NCBI RefSeq assembly: GCF_947502895.1
Contig: NZ_CANNBM010000010.1
Coordinates: 1 to 54,806, forward strand
Length of the DNA: 54,806 nucleotides
Direction of reading: 5' to 3'
Origin: an uncultured Sulfitobacter sp.
GTDB lineage: Bacteria > Pseudomonadota > Alphaproteobacteria > Rhodobacterales > Rhodobacteraceae
The translations under genes and the position numbers were made by a program. A model generated the notes under the pieces. It saw only the letters and a list, made by a program, of their open reading frames with translations, did not search any database and was not told the DNA's origin. Shown here in pieces: positions 42,873 through 52,551 of this stretch; position 1 is the stretch's first letter, and each line of letters opens with the position of its first letter.

Positions 42873-43904
42873 TTACTCTGCGGCCAACCCTTGAAGCGTT
42901 CGTTGGTTCTGCTCGCGTGCGCGCAGCTCCGCCATAACCTCCATCAGGCCATCCATTCGGGTGGGTGTCGTAACGCGGTTATCGGCGGCTGCATCCACCA
43001 GAAAAGCGACCTCTGGCAAGGGTTTGGCGAATATTACGGGAGATCTGGGCAGAGCGATTGTTGCCGCGGCACGCACCCCTGCTTTGCCGATCAACTTTAT
43101 TTTTTGCGCCTTGGTTGTACGGGCGCGGAAGTTAATCGAATCGTGTTTGTTGCGGCGCAACGCACCACCGATGCCGTCATAGATATAGCGGGCTGCGAAG
43201 ATACCGGTACGCGCACCAACGGGCAAAGCACTAATGCCGGCCTCAGACCGGATGTACAGGCGCCGCGCCTCGGCCAACAGACGTTTGACCATGCGACGCA
43301 CTTCGGGCGTTGCTTCGGGAGCATCAAAGAAATCAGGGACGTTCATCCCCTCTTGCTCCAACCAGTCGAGCGGCAGATAGATACGGCCCGCGCGCGCGTC
43401 TTCGCCTACATCACGGGCAATATTGGTCAGCTGCATCGCAACACCCAGATCACAGGCGCGCGCCAGCGCATCGGCATCCCGTACGCGCATCAGCACACAC
43501 ATCATCGCCCCCACTGCCGAAGCTACGCGCGACGAATACTCACGCACGTCAGACAACGTATGATAACGGCGTTCAACCGCATCCCATGCCAGCCCTTCCA
43601 ACAGGGCCTCGGGCAAGGCCCGCGGCATATCGAACTGTTCGATAATGGCAGCAAAGGCACGGTCTTCTGGGGCGTTCTGCGGCGTACCAGCATAGGCCAG
43701 ATCAAGACGCTCTTGCAGCGCGATCACGGCGGCACCCTTGGCAGTGCCCTCGTCAACCTCGTCATCGGCCAGACGGCAAAAGGCATACAACGCCAGTGCA
43801 GGATCACGCACCGACGATGGCAGCAATTTGGATGCGGCATGAAACGACAGCGATCCGGTACGGATCACCGCGCGGCAATGTTCGAGATCGGCAGGCGCGA
43901 TCAT
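42873..43904 (-). CDS. crtB: Phytoene synthase
   Basis: Condenses two GGPP to phytoene, the first committed carotenoid step. It is 343 aa with the Asp-rich motifs LADDEVDEG (near residue 45) and NIARDVGEDARAGRIYLP. It overlaps the crtI stop by 4 bp. Confidence 0.96.
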   Translation of the reverse strand: MIAPADLEHCRAVIRTGSLSFHAASKLLPSSVRDPALALYAFCRLADDEVDEGTAKGAAVIALQERLDLAYAGTPQNAPEDRAFAAIIEQFDMPRALPEALLEGLAWDAVERRYHTLSDVREYSSRVASAVGAMMCVLMRVRDADALARACDLGVAMQLTNIARDVGEDARAGRIYLPLDWLEQEGMNVPDFFDAPEATPEVRRMVKRLLAEARRLYIRSEAGISALPVGARTGIFAARYIYDGIGGALRRNKHDSINFRARTTKAQKIKLIGKAGVRAAATIALPRSPVIFAKPLPEVAFLVDAAADNRVTTPTRMDGLMEVMAELRAREQNQRTLQGLAAE

Positions 43905-45442
43905 TCTGCGGCCAGTTGCGGCGCATCGGCCACAACCTCCATATCGGGCACCAGCTTGGCCAATACCTCGGCACTGCTCACCACTCCGGGCAGGCCCGCG
44001 CCGGGGTGCGTGCCGGCACCGACCAAAAACAGGCCCCGCGCCTCTTCGCTCACGTTATGGGGGCGGAACCATGCAGATTGCAAAATCCGCGGCTCTAGCG
44101 AGAAACCGGCACCATGCGGGCTGAGATAGCGATCGCGGAAATCTTCGGGGGTAAAGACCAGCTCGGTCGTGATCTTGTCGCGGAAACCCGGCATCTGCTT
44201 TTCAATCTCGGCGGCAACCAGTTCGCGGTATTTCGGCTCTTGGGTTTTCCAATCCACCGCATTGTCCCACGCAAGGTTCGGCACAGGCGACAATACATAG
44301 AACGTATCATCACCGGCGGGTGCCGCCGTCGGGTCTGTCACGGAGGGGCGGTGGATATACAGGCTCATGTCATCGCACAGCTTGCCTCGCATAAAGATGT
44401 CGCGCAGCAATCCGGTAAAGCGGGGGCCGTTCACAATGGTATGATGGCCCATATCAGGCCAGGCTTGCGCCGTGCCTTTGGTGCCGAAATACCAGACATA
44501 CAGGCCCATCGACCACCGTTTACGCCGCAGCTTGGGCGCGGTCCAACGCTTTTTCTTAAAGTTCCGCATCAGATGGGCATAAGTATGTCCCGCATCTGCA
44601 TTGCTCACGATCAGGGGGGCATCCAGCACTTCACCATTGGTCAGGGTCACGGATTTGGCGGCACCGTTTGCGACGATAATCTCGTCCGCCTCGACACCGT
44701 GGCGGATGATGCCACCCTGCGCGCGGATCACGCCAGCCATGGCGTCGGCAATGGCCTGCACGCCACCCATGGCGTAATGCACGCCGTATTCTTTCTCAAG
44801 ATGCGCAACCAGCGCGTACATCGAGGTCACATGCGCTGGATCGCCACCAATGAACAGCGGGTGGAACGACAGCGCCATGCGCAGCTTTTCATCTTTCACG
44901 CGGGACGCCGCATGGGCATAGATCGAACGATCTGCCCGCAGCATCGCAAATTTGGGCAGAACCTTGATTGTCTCCCAGATGCGGTGCATCGGTTTTGCAA
45001 CCATTCCTTCAAAGCCTACGACGTATCGCGCATGGCTATCCTTGAGAAACCGCTTATACCCCTTGAGATCACGCGGGCTGATCTTTTCAACTTCTGCGAA
45101 CATACGCGCATCATCCCCGCAGGCCTCAAACTTGGTCCCGTCCGGCCAGCGGATTTCATAAAAAGGATCAAGCGGGCGCAGATCAACATCAGCGCGGAAA
45201 TCACGGCCACAGTCGGCCCAGAGGGATTCGAACACCTGCGGCACGGTTACAATCGTCGGCCCCAGATCAAACCGATGGCCCCGCTGGCTGATGGAGGAGC
45301 CGCGCCCGCCGGTGCGGTCCAACCTGTCGAGAACAGTAACGGCATAGCCCTTTGCCCCCAGTCGCATCGCAGCGGCAAGGCCGCCAAGGCCTGCGCCAAT
45401 AACGATGGCACGATTGTCGGGGAGGTTTTGTGAATCTATCAT
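43901..45442 (-). CDS. crtI: Phytoene desaturase (neurosporene-forming)
   Basis: FAD-dependent desaturase of 513 aa that takes phytoene to neurosporene through three desaturations in spheroidene producers. The N-terminal VIGAGLGGLAAAMRLGAKG and the C-terminal GLFLVGAGTHPGAGLPGV are clear. It is the first gene of crtI-crtB-tspO and is divergent from crtA across a promoter region with three PpsR palindromes. Confidence 0.96.
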   Translation of the reverse strand: MIDSQNLPDNRAIVIGAGLGGLAAAMRLGAKGYAVTVLDRLDRTGGRGSSISQRGHRFDLGPTIVTVPQVFESLWADCGRDFRADVDLRPLDPFYEIRWPDGTKFEACGDDARMFAEVEKISPRDLKGYKRFLKDSHARYVVGFEGMVAKPMHRIWETIKVLPKFAMLRADRSIYAHAASRVKDEKLRMALSFHPLFIGGDPAHVTSMYALVAHLEKEYGVHYAMGGVQAIADAMAGVIRAQGGIIRHGVEADEIIVANGAAKSVTLTNGEVLDAPLIVSNADAGHTYAHLMRNFKKKRWTAPKLRRKRWSMGLYVWYFGTKGTAQAWPDMGHHTIVNGPRFTGLLRDIFMRGKLCDDMSLYIHRPSVTDPTAAPAGDDTFYVLSPVPNLAWDNAVDWKTQEPKYRELVAAEIEKQMPGFRDKITTELVFTPEDFRDRYLSPHGAGFSLEPRILQSAWFRPHNVSEEARGLFLVGAGTHPGAGLPGVVSSAEVLAKLVPDMEVVADAPQLAAE

Positions 45443-45458
45443 AGGATCAGGCTACAAC

Positions 45459-45476
45459 TGTCTAGTTTGATTTACA
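45459..45476. promoter_or_regulatory. PpsR operator 1 of crtI/crtA
   Basis: TGTCTAGTTTGATTTACA, TGT-N12-ACA, 16 bp before the crtI start. Confidence 0.8.
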
Positions 45477-45483
45477 ATCTTTG

Positions 45484-45501
45484 TGTGCACTTAAGTGTAC
45501 A
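45484..45501. promoter_or_regulatory. PpsR-like operator 2 of crtI/crtA
   Basis: TGTGCACTTAAGTGTACA fits TGT-N12-ACA and is strongly self-complementary inside. Its core differs from the other sites (GCACTTAAGTGT), so binding is less certain. Confidence 0.6.
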
Positions 45502-45524
45502 CCCTTTCCTAACGTGCAAAATTA

Positions 45525-45542
45525 TGTCAACCTAACTAGACA
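45525..45542. promoter_or_regulatory. PpsR operator 3 of crtI/crtA
   Basis: TGTCAACCTAACTAGACA, TGT-N12-ACA, 18 bp before the crtA start. Confidence 0.8.
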
Positions 45543-45560
45543 GATTAGGGATTCAGATAC

Positions 45561-46262
45561 GTGCAACAAGTTGTTAGCCTCAGCTTTTTCCGTTTTGGCA
45601 GCACCACCGCACGCCTATGGGCGTTTGCGATGATGGGCCTTGCACGCAGGCCAATGGCACGCACTCCCGACATCGGATTCTGGAAGCTCTGTGGCTCTGG
45701 CACCGGCGAAGGGTTCACGCCCAAACCGAATCTGTCTGTCTATGCAATACTCGCTACATGGCCCGATGCCCAAACCGCCGAACGAGAGACCGCGCGTGGC
45801 GTTTTTGCACGCTACCGCGCCAAATCGGTCGAAGACTGGACAGTTTACATGTCGCCCACTTCGGCGCGCGGTGATTGGGCAGGGGTGCAACCGTTTGTTC
45901 CCGTAAACGCACCCGCCAACGGCCCCATCGCCGCCCTTACCCGCGCCAGTGTAAAGCCGGGTATGGCAAGACGGTTCTGGGGACGCGTGCCAAACATATC
46001 TGCTGTGATCGGCACCGACCCTTCGGTGCTGTTCAAACTCGGCATCGGTGAAAAACCGCTGGTTCATCAAGTGACATTCTCCATCTGGCCCAACGCTGCC
46101 GCCATGAACAATTTTGCCCGCACCGGCCCGCATGCAGAGGCCATCAAGGCCGTGCGCAGCGATGGCTGGTTCTCCGAAGAACTTTATGCCCGCTTTTCCC
46201 TTGTGTCCGACCGCGGCACATGGGGCGGGGCATCCCCACTCGCACCGAAAGATACCCCATGA
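45561..46262 (+). CDS. crtA: Spheroidene monooxygenase
   Basis: Converts spheroidene to the keto-carotenoid spheroidenone with O2, giving aerobically grown cells their pink colour. It is 233 aa with RFGSTTARLWAFAMMGLARR and GFWKLCGSGTGEGFTPKPN, typical of CrtA. It starts with GTG (no in-frame ATG nearby), with AGGG about ten bases upstream. It overlaps bchI by 4 bp, so it drives the crtA-bchI-bchD-bchO operon. Confidence 0.95.
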   Translation: MQQVVSLSFFRFGSTTARLWAFAMMGLARRPMARTPDIGFWKLCGSGTGEGFTPKPNLSVYAILATWPDAQTAERETARGVFARYRAKSVEDWTVYMSPTSARGDWAGVQPFVPVNAPANGPIAALTRASVKPGMARRFWGRVPNISAVIGTDPSVLFKLGIGEKPLVHQVTFSIWPNAAAMNNFARTGPHAEAIKAVRSDGWFSEELYARFSLVSDRGTWGGASPLAPKDTP

Positions 46263-47266
46263 AACAGCCCTTCCCCTTTTCCGCCATCGTGGGCCAAGAA
46301 GACATGAAGCGCGCGATGATCCTGACAGCGATTGACCCCAGCATCGGCGGGGTATTGGTGTTTGGCGACCGTGGCACAGGCAAATCCACCGCCGTCCGTG
46401 CGCTGGCCGCCCTGTTGCCGCCTATAACCGCCGTCAAAGGCTGCCCCGTCAACGCGGCCAAGCCTGCCGATTGTCCCGATTGGGCTAATTTAGAGACTGA
46501 TACACTGCATGAGATCCCTACTCCAGTGGTTGATTTGCCGCTTGGCGCATCAGAGGACCGCGTGACAGGCGCGCTGGACATCGAAAAAGCACTAAGCAAC
46601 GGAGAAAAGGCGTTTCAACCGGGCCTGCTGGCACGTGCCAACCGTGGATACCTGTATATCGACGAGGTGAACCTGCTAGAGGATCATATCGTTGATCTGC
46701 TGCTTGACGTTGCGCAATCGGGCGAAAATGTGGTTGAGCGGGAAGGCTTGTCGATCCGCCATGCGGCGCGGTTTGTACTTGTCGGCTCCGGCAACCCCGA
46801 AGAAGGAGAGTTGCGGCCCCAACTGCTGGACCGTTTTGGCCTGTCTGTCGATGTCGCCTCTCCCACCGATATTGACCAGCGGATCGAAGTGATCAAACGC
46901 CGCGATGCGTACGAAAACGATAATGCCGCCTTTATGGTACGCTGGCAGGCCGAGGACGGTATGCTGCGCGACCAGATCATTGCCGCGCGTCTGTCGCTGA
47001 AAAAACTCACCACCCCCGAGCAAAGCCTGCGTGACGTGGCAGAGCTGTGCATCGCCCTCGGTTCTGACGGATTGCGGGGGGAGTTGACGCTGCTCAAGGC
47101 CGCGCGCGCTTATGCGGCGTTCCGCGATGATACGGCTCTAACACGGGGACATATCCGCGATGTCGCTGCTTTGGCCTTGCGCCACCGTATGCGCCGCGAT
47201 CCGCTGGATGATGCAGGCACAGGCACCCGCGTGGCACGCATCGTAGAAGAAACACTCGGCGCCTGA
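46259..47266 (+). CDS. bchI: Mg-chelatase ATPase subunit I
   Basis: AAA+ ATPase (335 aa) that forms hexameric rings with BchD to drive Mg2+ insertion by BchH. Walker A is GDRGTGKSTAVRAL and Walker B GYLYIDEVNLLEDH. The ATG at 46259 overlaps the crtA stop (ATGA); a longer frame begins inside crtA. Its stop overlaps the bchD start (TGATG). Confidence 0.98.
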   Translation: MKQPFPFSAIVGQEDMKRAMILTAIDPSIGGVLVFGDRGTGKSTAVRALAALLPPITAVKGCPVNAAKPADCPDWANLETDTLHEIPTPVVDLPLGASEDRVTGALDIEKALSNGEKAFQPGLLARANRGYLYIDEVNLLEDHIVDLLLDVAQSGENVVEREGLSIRHAARFVLVGSGNPEEGELRPQLLDRFGLSVDVASPTDIDQRIEVIKRRDAYENDNAAFMVRWQAEDGMLRDQIIAARLSLKKLTTPEQSLRDVAELCIALGSDGLRGELTLLKAARAYAAFRDDTALTRGHIRDVAALALRHRMRRDPLDDAGTGTRVARIVEETLGA

Positions 47267-48894
47267 TGGAGCCGTTCGCCCGAGCTTATACGGCCCTCGC
47301 GCTGCTGGCGCTGGACCCTGCTTTGGGCGGCATCGTCATACGTGCCCGCGCAAGTGCTGTTCGGGATGCAGTAACAGCAGTGCTGCCCGACAGCACCCGC
47401 CTGCACCCCGCAATGACCGCCGATGCGCTGGACGGCGGCATTGATGTATCTGCCACGCTTTCATCCGGCACTTTGACAGAAACGCGCGGTCTGCTGGCAC
47501 GCGCCGGCCCTTTTATTCTTGCTATGGCCGAACGGACGGACCCCTATGCAGCTGCCCGCCTCGCCGCCGTGCTGGATGCGCAGGCAGGCAACACATTGAT
47601 CGCGCTGGACGAGGGGATTGAGGAGGAGACCTTGCCCCCTGCCCTCGCGGACCGCCTTGCTTTTCGCGTCGATCTAAACGAATGCGCGCTTGGGGATATT
47701 ACACCGCCCCCCGCATGGCCGCAGCCTGCGCCTTTGGGCCGCGTTCGTGCGCCTGACGATCTGGCAGATACACTGGTGATGCTGGCGGTACGGCTGGGCA
47801 TCGTCAGCCTGCGGGCCGTAGGGTTTGCCCTGCGTGCGGCCAAGGCCCACGCGGCGCTGAACGGACGCAGGGAGACAACAGACGAAGATGTGGCCGCTGC
47901 TGTTGCATTGGTATTCGCCCACCGCGCCACACAATTGCCTGCCGATGAAAGCCCGCAAGACACCCCCGACGACACGCCACCACCCGATAGCGCTGACACG
48001 CCCCCCGAAGCGTTGCCGCAAGACGCGCTGCCGCAGGACATGCTGCTAGATACCGTGCTCGCAATGCTTCCGCCCGATATATTGGACAATCTGAGGGCAA
48101 ATACAGGCCCCCGCACCGCCACAGGCAGCGGCGCAGGGCGGAAAAAAATCGGTAACAGGCGCGGTCGCCCCCTTCCCGCGCGCGACGGCGGCGCGGCAAA
48201 GGGCCGTGTTGATCTGATCGCTACGCTGCGTGCTGCCGTACCTTGGCAAACCCTGCGCAAACGCGACGCACCCCAACGCACCGGCCCGATCATTCGCCAC
48301 AGCGATCTGCGCTATAAACGATATGTGGATATGTCGGACCGCGTATTGATTTTCGCGGTAGATGCCTCGGGATCTGCCGCGATGGCCCGCATGGGTGAGG
48401 CGAAAGGCGCGATTGAGTTGCTGTTGGGCCAAGCCTATGCGCGGCGCGATCACGTGGCACTGATTGCCTTCCGTGGCGCGCAGGCAGAGGTCTTGCTGGA
48501 GCCGACCCGTTCTCTGGTGCAGACCAAACGCAAACTGGCCGATCTGCCGGGCGGCGGTGCAACGCCGCTGGCTGCAGGGCTGGTGGCGGCACATACAATG
48601 GCAGAACAAGCCCTGCGCAGGGGCCTGACACCCACCGTTATCGTCCTGACAGACGGGCGCGCCAACATGGCACTTGATGGCACCGCAAACCGCACTGCCG
48701 CGACAGCAGATGCCCAAGCCGCTGCGCAGGCCATGCGTAATAGTGGGTCAGAGACAATCATCATCGACACAGGCCGTCGCCCCGAAGCAGCACTTGCCCG
48801 TATCGCCGACATCACGGGTGGCACCTATATCGCCCTGCCCCGCGCCAATGCGCACAGCCTGTCGGACGCCGTTTCCTCTACACTGGAGGGCTAG
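47266..48894 (+). CDS. bchD: Mg-chelatase subunit D
   Basis: A 542-aa partner of BchI. A degenerate AAA+ N-terminal half lacks a clear Walker A. It is followed by an acidic and proline-rich linker (about residues 225-265, DDTPPPDSADTPPEALPQD) and a C-terminal von Willebrand A domain with the MIDAS motif DASGSAA and TDGRANM. It bridges the BchI ring to BchH. bchO follows 3 bp later. Confidence 0.96.
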   Translation: MEPFARAYTALALLALDPALGGIVIRARASAVRDAVTAVLPDSTRLHPAMTADALDGGIDVSATLSSGTLTETRGLLARAGPFILAMAERTDPYAAARLAAVLDAQAGNTLIALDEGIEEETLPPALADRLAFRVDLNECALGDITPPPAWPQPAPLGRVRAPDDLADTLVMLAVRLGIVSLRAVGFALRAAKAHAALNGRRETTDEDVAAAVALVFAHRATQLPADESPQDTPDDTPPPDSADTPPEALPQDALPQDMLLDTVLAMLPPDILDNLRANTGPRTATGSGAGRKKIGNRRGRPLPARDGGAAKGRVDLIATLRAAVPWQTLRKRDAPQRTGPIIRHSDLRYKRYVDMSDRVLIFAVDASGSAAMARMGEAKGAIELLLGQAYARRDHVALIAFRGAQAEVLLEPTRSLVQTKRKLADLPGGGATPLAAGLVAAHTMAEQALRRGLTPTVIVLTDGRANMALDGTANRTAATADAQAAAQAMRNSGSETIIIDTGRRPEAALARIADITGGTYIALPRANAHSLSDAVSSTLEG

Positions 48895-48897
48895 GCC

Positions 48898-49770
48898 GTG
48901 GACTGGCAACAGCATAAGAGCAACTGGCCCCATGCCGACACATCCAGCTTTGTTCTGTGCAAACCGCACAAATGGCACATACAGGATGCAGGCACCGGCC
49001 CGTTGCTATTGTTGCTGCATGGGGCGGGCGGCAGCACGCAGAGCTTTCGCCATCTGATCCCCCTGCTCACCCCCACGCACCGCGTTGTGGCCATCGATCT
49101 GCCCGGTCAGGGTTTTACCCGTTTGGGCGCACAGGCCCGCTGCGGGCTGGAGTTTATGGCGGAGGATATCGCACTGCTCTGCGCTGACCAAGACTGGCAC
49201 CCGCAAGCGATTATCGGCCATTCCGCAGGAGCCGCTGTAGCGTTTGATCTAGCGCCCCGCCTGCCCGCCCCTGCACCGCATGTCATCGGCATCAACGCGG
49301 CACTGTCGAATTTTGAAGGTGTCGCAGGTCTGATGTTTCCACTTATGGCCAAGGCGCTGGCAATGATGCCCGGTGTGGCAGGGCTGTTCACCGCCTCGTC
49401 TGGCAACCCGCGTTCGGTACAGCGGTTGATTGACGGAACCGGATCGAAACTGCCCGCGGACGACTTGCGGCATTACGGTGCGCTGGTGAGTGACCGCAGT
49501 CATGTAAACGCAACCCTTCAGATGATGGCCCAATGGGACTTGAACCCGCTGTTATCACGCCTACCCCAAAGCGATGCACAAGGTCTGTTGATCGCTGCTG
49601 CGAATGACCGCGCAGTGCCCGCCGCCACATCCAAACAGATTGCAGAGCGTGTGACAGGACTGCGCCATAGCGAGCTACCCGATCTAGGCCACCTTGCCCA
49701 TGAGGAAGCGCCAGAGCAGATTGCGGCGCTGATCCTTGCCTATTTGGCAGATATCACGCCGCATACCTAA
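48898..49770 (+). CDS. bchO: Alpha/beta hydrolase BchO, Mg-chelatase-associated
   Basis: A 290-aa alpha/beta-fold protein with oxyanion region LLLHGAGGSTQSF and nucleophile elbow IIGHSAGAA. It is always linked to bchI-bchD, and its precise reaction is not established. It starts with a GTG 3 bp after bchD. It is the last PGC gene before the plasmid maintenance module; a T-rich stretch and a 14-bp palindrome follow. Confidence 0.93.
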   Translation: MDWQQHKSNWPHADTSSFVLCKPHKWHIQDAGTGPLLLLLHGAGGSTQSFRHLIPLLTPTHRVVAIDLPGQGFTRLGAQARCGLEFMAEDIALLCADQDWHPQAIIGHSAGAAVAFDLAPRLPAPAPHVIGINAALSNFEGVAGLMFPLMAKALAMMPGVAGLFTASSGNPRSVQRLIDGTGSKLPADDLRHYGALVSDRSHVNATLQMMAQWDLNPLLSRLPQSDAQGLLIAAANDRAVPAATSKQIAERVTGLRHSELPDLGHLAHEEAPEQIAALILAYLADITPHT

Positions 49771-49802
49771 ATTTTTTAATTTTTTCAATGCATTGTGCAA
49801 TA

Positions 49803-49818
49803 ATTGCCCATGGGCAAC
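49803..49818. repeat. Putative parS palindrome, copy 1
   Basis: ATTGCCCATGGGCAAC with the 14-bp perfect palindrome TTGCCCATGGGCAA at its core (49804-49817). It is located 4 bp after the parB stop. The same 16 bases occur at 52552-52567 on the other side of the parAB genes. Palindromes in plasmid partition modules of Rhodobacterales are taken to be ParB anchor sites. Confidence 0.75.
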
Positions 49819-49821
49819 CGC

Positions 49822-50814
49822 TTAGTTGAAGCGCGACTTCACAAATGCATCAAACGCACCGCGCAGGCTTGCCTCTGACAGGTTGTCCTCAAACTCAAGC
49901 TGGTACTTGCGACCCCGCTTGCGCGCGGTGATGCCCTTCTCCCCCGCAGTTCTGCGATAGATCGCCTCGTCAGGTTTGCGGGCCGGTTTGGCCTTGGGCG
50001 CTTCGGCCGCTTGGCGCAACTGCTTAACGACATCCATAGGATCGATAAAGGGGCCGCGCCCGTTGCGGGCTGATTGCTGCTGCGCCCCGATCCGTGCAGC
50101 TTGGGCCATCACTGGTTCAGCTGTTGCAGGACGCGCCAAAAGAGGTTTGAGGTCACGCGCGTGGCGTTCCTTGATATCGCGAATAGACGGGAATGCACCG
50201 ACAATCTGGTCGGGCAGCGATGCCAGCGCCAGATAGCGCGACAGCCACGGCTGACTGACCTCCAACCGCTCTGCCATCGCTTTTTGCTTGCCACCATAAT
50301 AGCGCGCAATGGCATCTGCGTAATCAATCGCACGCTCGTAATCGCTGATGTCCTCACGCTCGCGGTTTTCGATGTCAGCAAGGCGGAATGCCTCCTCATC
50401 TGTCATCTCACGCGCTTCAATCAGATATTTGAACTGGGTGTAATTGTTGGCCCGCAGCCAGCTGACGGCAAAGTGCCTGCGCGCACCACAGATTACCTCG
50501 TATTTATATTCAGGGTCATCAATGGGCCGAACAATGGCTGGAAATTCCTGCCGTCCCTGTGCGCGAATACCATCAATCAGATCGCGGCAGTTTTCCTCGT
50601 TCAGCAACTCGTAATCACGGTTGTGACGCTCCCACATGCGGCATTCGGACGGATCCACCCAGCGCAAGGTCTTCTCTTCCAACTCACCCGACAGGCGGTC
50701 GTTGATAGTGGTTGAACGCTTGAGGAACCGCGCAGATTCGCGCGCCTGTGGTTGTGCAGGTGTGTCCAGATCGCTTAGCACATCGTCAAAAATGGCGTCA
50801 TGTTTCTTGCTCAT
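49822..50814 (-). CDS. parB: Plasmid partition protein ParB
   Basis: A centromere-binding protein of 330 aa. The ParB N-terminal nuclease-like/CTP-binding fold shows as EVICGARRHFAVSWL and ADIENREREDISDYERA. A helix-turn-helix follows (AMAERLEVSQPWLSRYLAL). A C-terminal basic region (ITARKRGRKYQLEF) closes it. It overlaps parA by 4 bp. The likely DNA target is the palindrome found on both flanks. Confidence 0.94.
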   Translation of the reverse strand: MSKKHDAIFDDVLSDLDTPAQPQARESARFLKRSTTINDRLSGELEEKTLRWVDPSECRMWERHNRDYELLNEENCRDLIDGIRAQGRQEFPAIVRPIDDPEYKYEVICGARRHFAVSWLRANNYTQFKYLIEAREMTDEEAFRLADIENREREDISDYERAIDYADAIARYYGGKQKAMAERLEVSQPWLSRYLALASLPDQIVGAFPSIRDIKERHARDLKPLLARPATAEPVMAQAARIGAQQQSARNGRGPFIDPMDVVKQLRQAAEAPKAKPARKPDEAIYRRTAGEKGITARKRGRKYQLEFEDNLSEASLRGAFDAFVKSRFN

Positions 50815-52013
50815 AGCAGTCCCTCCTTACGCAGGTTCTTGTGGTGGCTTGGCCATGTCTTACGGATCAGCAGCTCAATCTCGCTGTTGACCGCGTCAAG
50901 GTAGGCGCGACAGCGTTTATGTGTGTCCGTGCGCGTGGCAGGCCCCGTCAATTCGTACACCGTGGCCAGATTGGCCGCAGCATTGTCGATCTCGGCACTG
51001 TCTTTCAGCACCGCGTTCAGCATATCCAGCGGAAAGACCGCATCCATCATCCGCTTGATCGCCTGATGGGCGGATTTGCTGTCGTTCATCTTTGTCGCGA
51101 GAATTTTAATAAAAGCATAATCGCGCGCACCCCCCGCGCGCGCCAGCTCACTAAGTGTTGCACCCATCATTTTCAGAAAATGCGCGGTAGAGCCGAAATC
51201 AATGTTGTTTGGGGGGGCAGGGATAACAATCGCATTGGCTGCGCGCAGTACCGACAGCGACAGCATGCCAAGGGCAGGGGGCGGATCCAGCAGGATCACA
51301 TCAAATTCGTCTTTGATGCTATCAATACCGTCGCGCAAACGGTCGAGCACAAAGGTCTGGTCGCGGGCCATACGGGCGGCAAATTCATATTCGGCATCAT
51401 ACAGCCCAAGGTTCGCAGGGATCAGGGCAATACCCGGCCAGTAGGTGCCACGCAGGGCATAATGCAGCGTCTTTGGCCCACCATGCCGGAAGAAGGGATA
51501 GAGCGTCTCCTCCTCTTCATCCACGTCAATATCGGGGTTGAGGCCAAAGACGCTGGTCGTGCTGGCCTGACTGTCGCAATCAATCACACATACCCGATAT
51601 CCTTTGAGTGCAAGGAACTGCGCAAGGTGGCAAACCATCGTGGACTTGCCAACGCCCCCTTTAAAATTCTGCACGGCAAGGACCATCGCAGGATCATCGT
51701 CGCTGCGGTGGGGCAGGGTGCCAAACACGCGCCGCATCTCATTGACCTGTGCGAGGCTATAGCCAGTGCGCCGCTTTGTCTGTGGGTCTTTCTGAGGTGC
51801 GGGCAAGCGACCGTCTGCCTCTGCATCGCGGATCAGTTTATCGCTGCGCCCTACCATCGCTGCGGCCTTTCGCACGGTAAAGCGCAGATCCAGTGTTTTG
51901 CTAGTACCAGGGGCAAAGAGGCGGTCACGCAATCTGTTGATGACTGTCGAAGCACGGGTGGCCAGCTGGTCAAGCTCAGTAAGTGTAACGGGGGGAAGTA
52001 CGGGCTGCTCCAT
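50811..52013 (-). CDS. parA: Plasmid partition ATPase ParA
   Basis: A 400-aa ParA with an N-terminal HTH extension (about residues 45-95, RFTVRKAAAMVGRSDKLIRD) typical of plasmid types that also autoregulate. The deviant Walker A is FKGGVGKSTMVCHLAQF, and Walker B lies in FDVILLDPPPALG. It moves plasmid copies with ParB bound to parS. It is divergent from the initiator gene, with the origin in between. Confidence 0.95.
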   Translation of the reverse strand: MEQPVLPPVTLTELDQLATRASTVINRLRDRLFAPGTSKTLDLRFTVRKAAAMVGRSDKLIRDAEADGRLPAPQKDPQTKRRTGYSLAQVNEMRRVFGTLPHRSDDDPAMVLAVQNFKGGVGKSTMVCHLAQFLALKGYRVCVIDCDSQASTTSVFGLNPDIDVDEEEETLYPFFRHGGPKTLHYALRGTYWPGIALIPANLGLYDAEYEFAARMARDQTFVLDRLRDGIDSIKDEFDVILLDPPPALGMLSLSVLRAANAIVIPAPPNNIDFGSTAHFLKMMGATLSELARAGGARDYAFIKILATKMNDSKSAHQAIKRMMDAVFPLDMLNAVLKDSAEIDNAAANLATVYELTGPATRTDTHKRCRAYLDAVNSEIELLIRKTWPSHHKNLRKEGLL

Positions 52014-52344
52014 GAGATCCTCATGTTATGATTATCTGCGAATCATGAACTGCCATGCCTTGATGCTCAAGTGTGAATATTTGATGAGAACGACAAAAAG
52101 ACGCGAAAATGGCGGTATCTGACAAATTGGCCGGAACTTTGCTGTTTTGGGCGATCTATGGCCACTCATTCAGCGCCATTGGCCATCAAACACCCAAAAT
52201 GTAAGGTATAGTAATTTGGAAGTCCCAGAGACAGGATTCCCTTAAAATACCATATCAGAAAAACCCCTTTGTGTTCTTCTTTCAGAGTCTTCAATGTTCT
52301 AGTCACAGAACCCCCTATAAACACTACTGAATATGGCTCTAACC

Positions 52345-52451
52345 TTACGTATAGGGGCGGGTTTGCTTACATATCGGGACGCATGGAATTACATGTTGGG
52401 ACGGTATCTATTACGTCTGGGGGCGATGTTTAATTCTTACGTTTCGGGTGT
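52345..52451 (+). repeat. Iterons, consensus TTACRTNTNGGGRCG
   Basis: Four copies are spaced exactly 22 bp apart: 52345-52359, 52367-52381, 52389-52403 and 52411-52425. A weaker fifth (TTACGTTTCGGGTGT) is at 52437-52451. A sixth partial copy (TTACTTTTCGGGTGA) at 52538-52552 abuts the palindrome. Spacing of two helical turns puts them on one face of the DNA, as for iterons bound by a Rep initiator. Confidence 0.85.
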
Positions 52452-52551
52452 CTCCGCGATGTGCTTTGAGTAGGTGAAAAAAGCTGTAGAATACAGTTAG
52501 ATGCGAATCGGGTGGGTGAAAATGCGATCTTTAAGCCTTACTTTTCGGGTG

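Noticed and set aside
44114..45433. A 439-codon antisense frame over crtI
   Set aside because: A shadow of crtI; composition is not like a real protein.
49771..49821. A Rho-independent terminator after bchO
   Set aside because: The T-runs come before, not after, the only stem, which is the parS-like palindrome.
50841..52031. A 396-codon antisense frame over parA
   Set aside because: Mirror of a conserved ParA; no recognisable domain.
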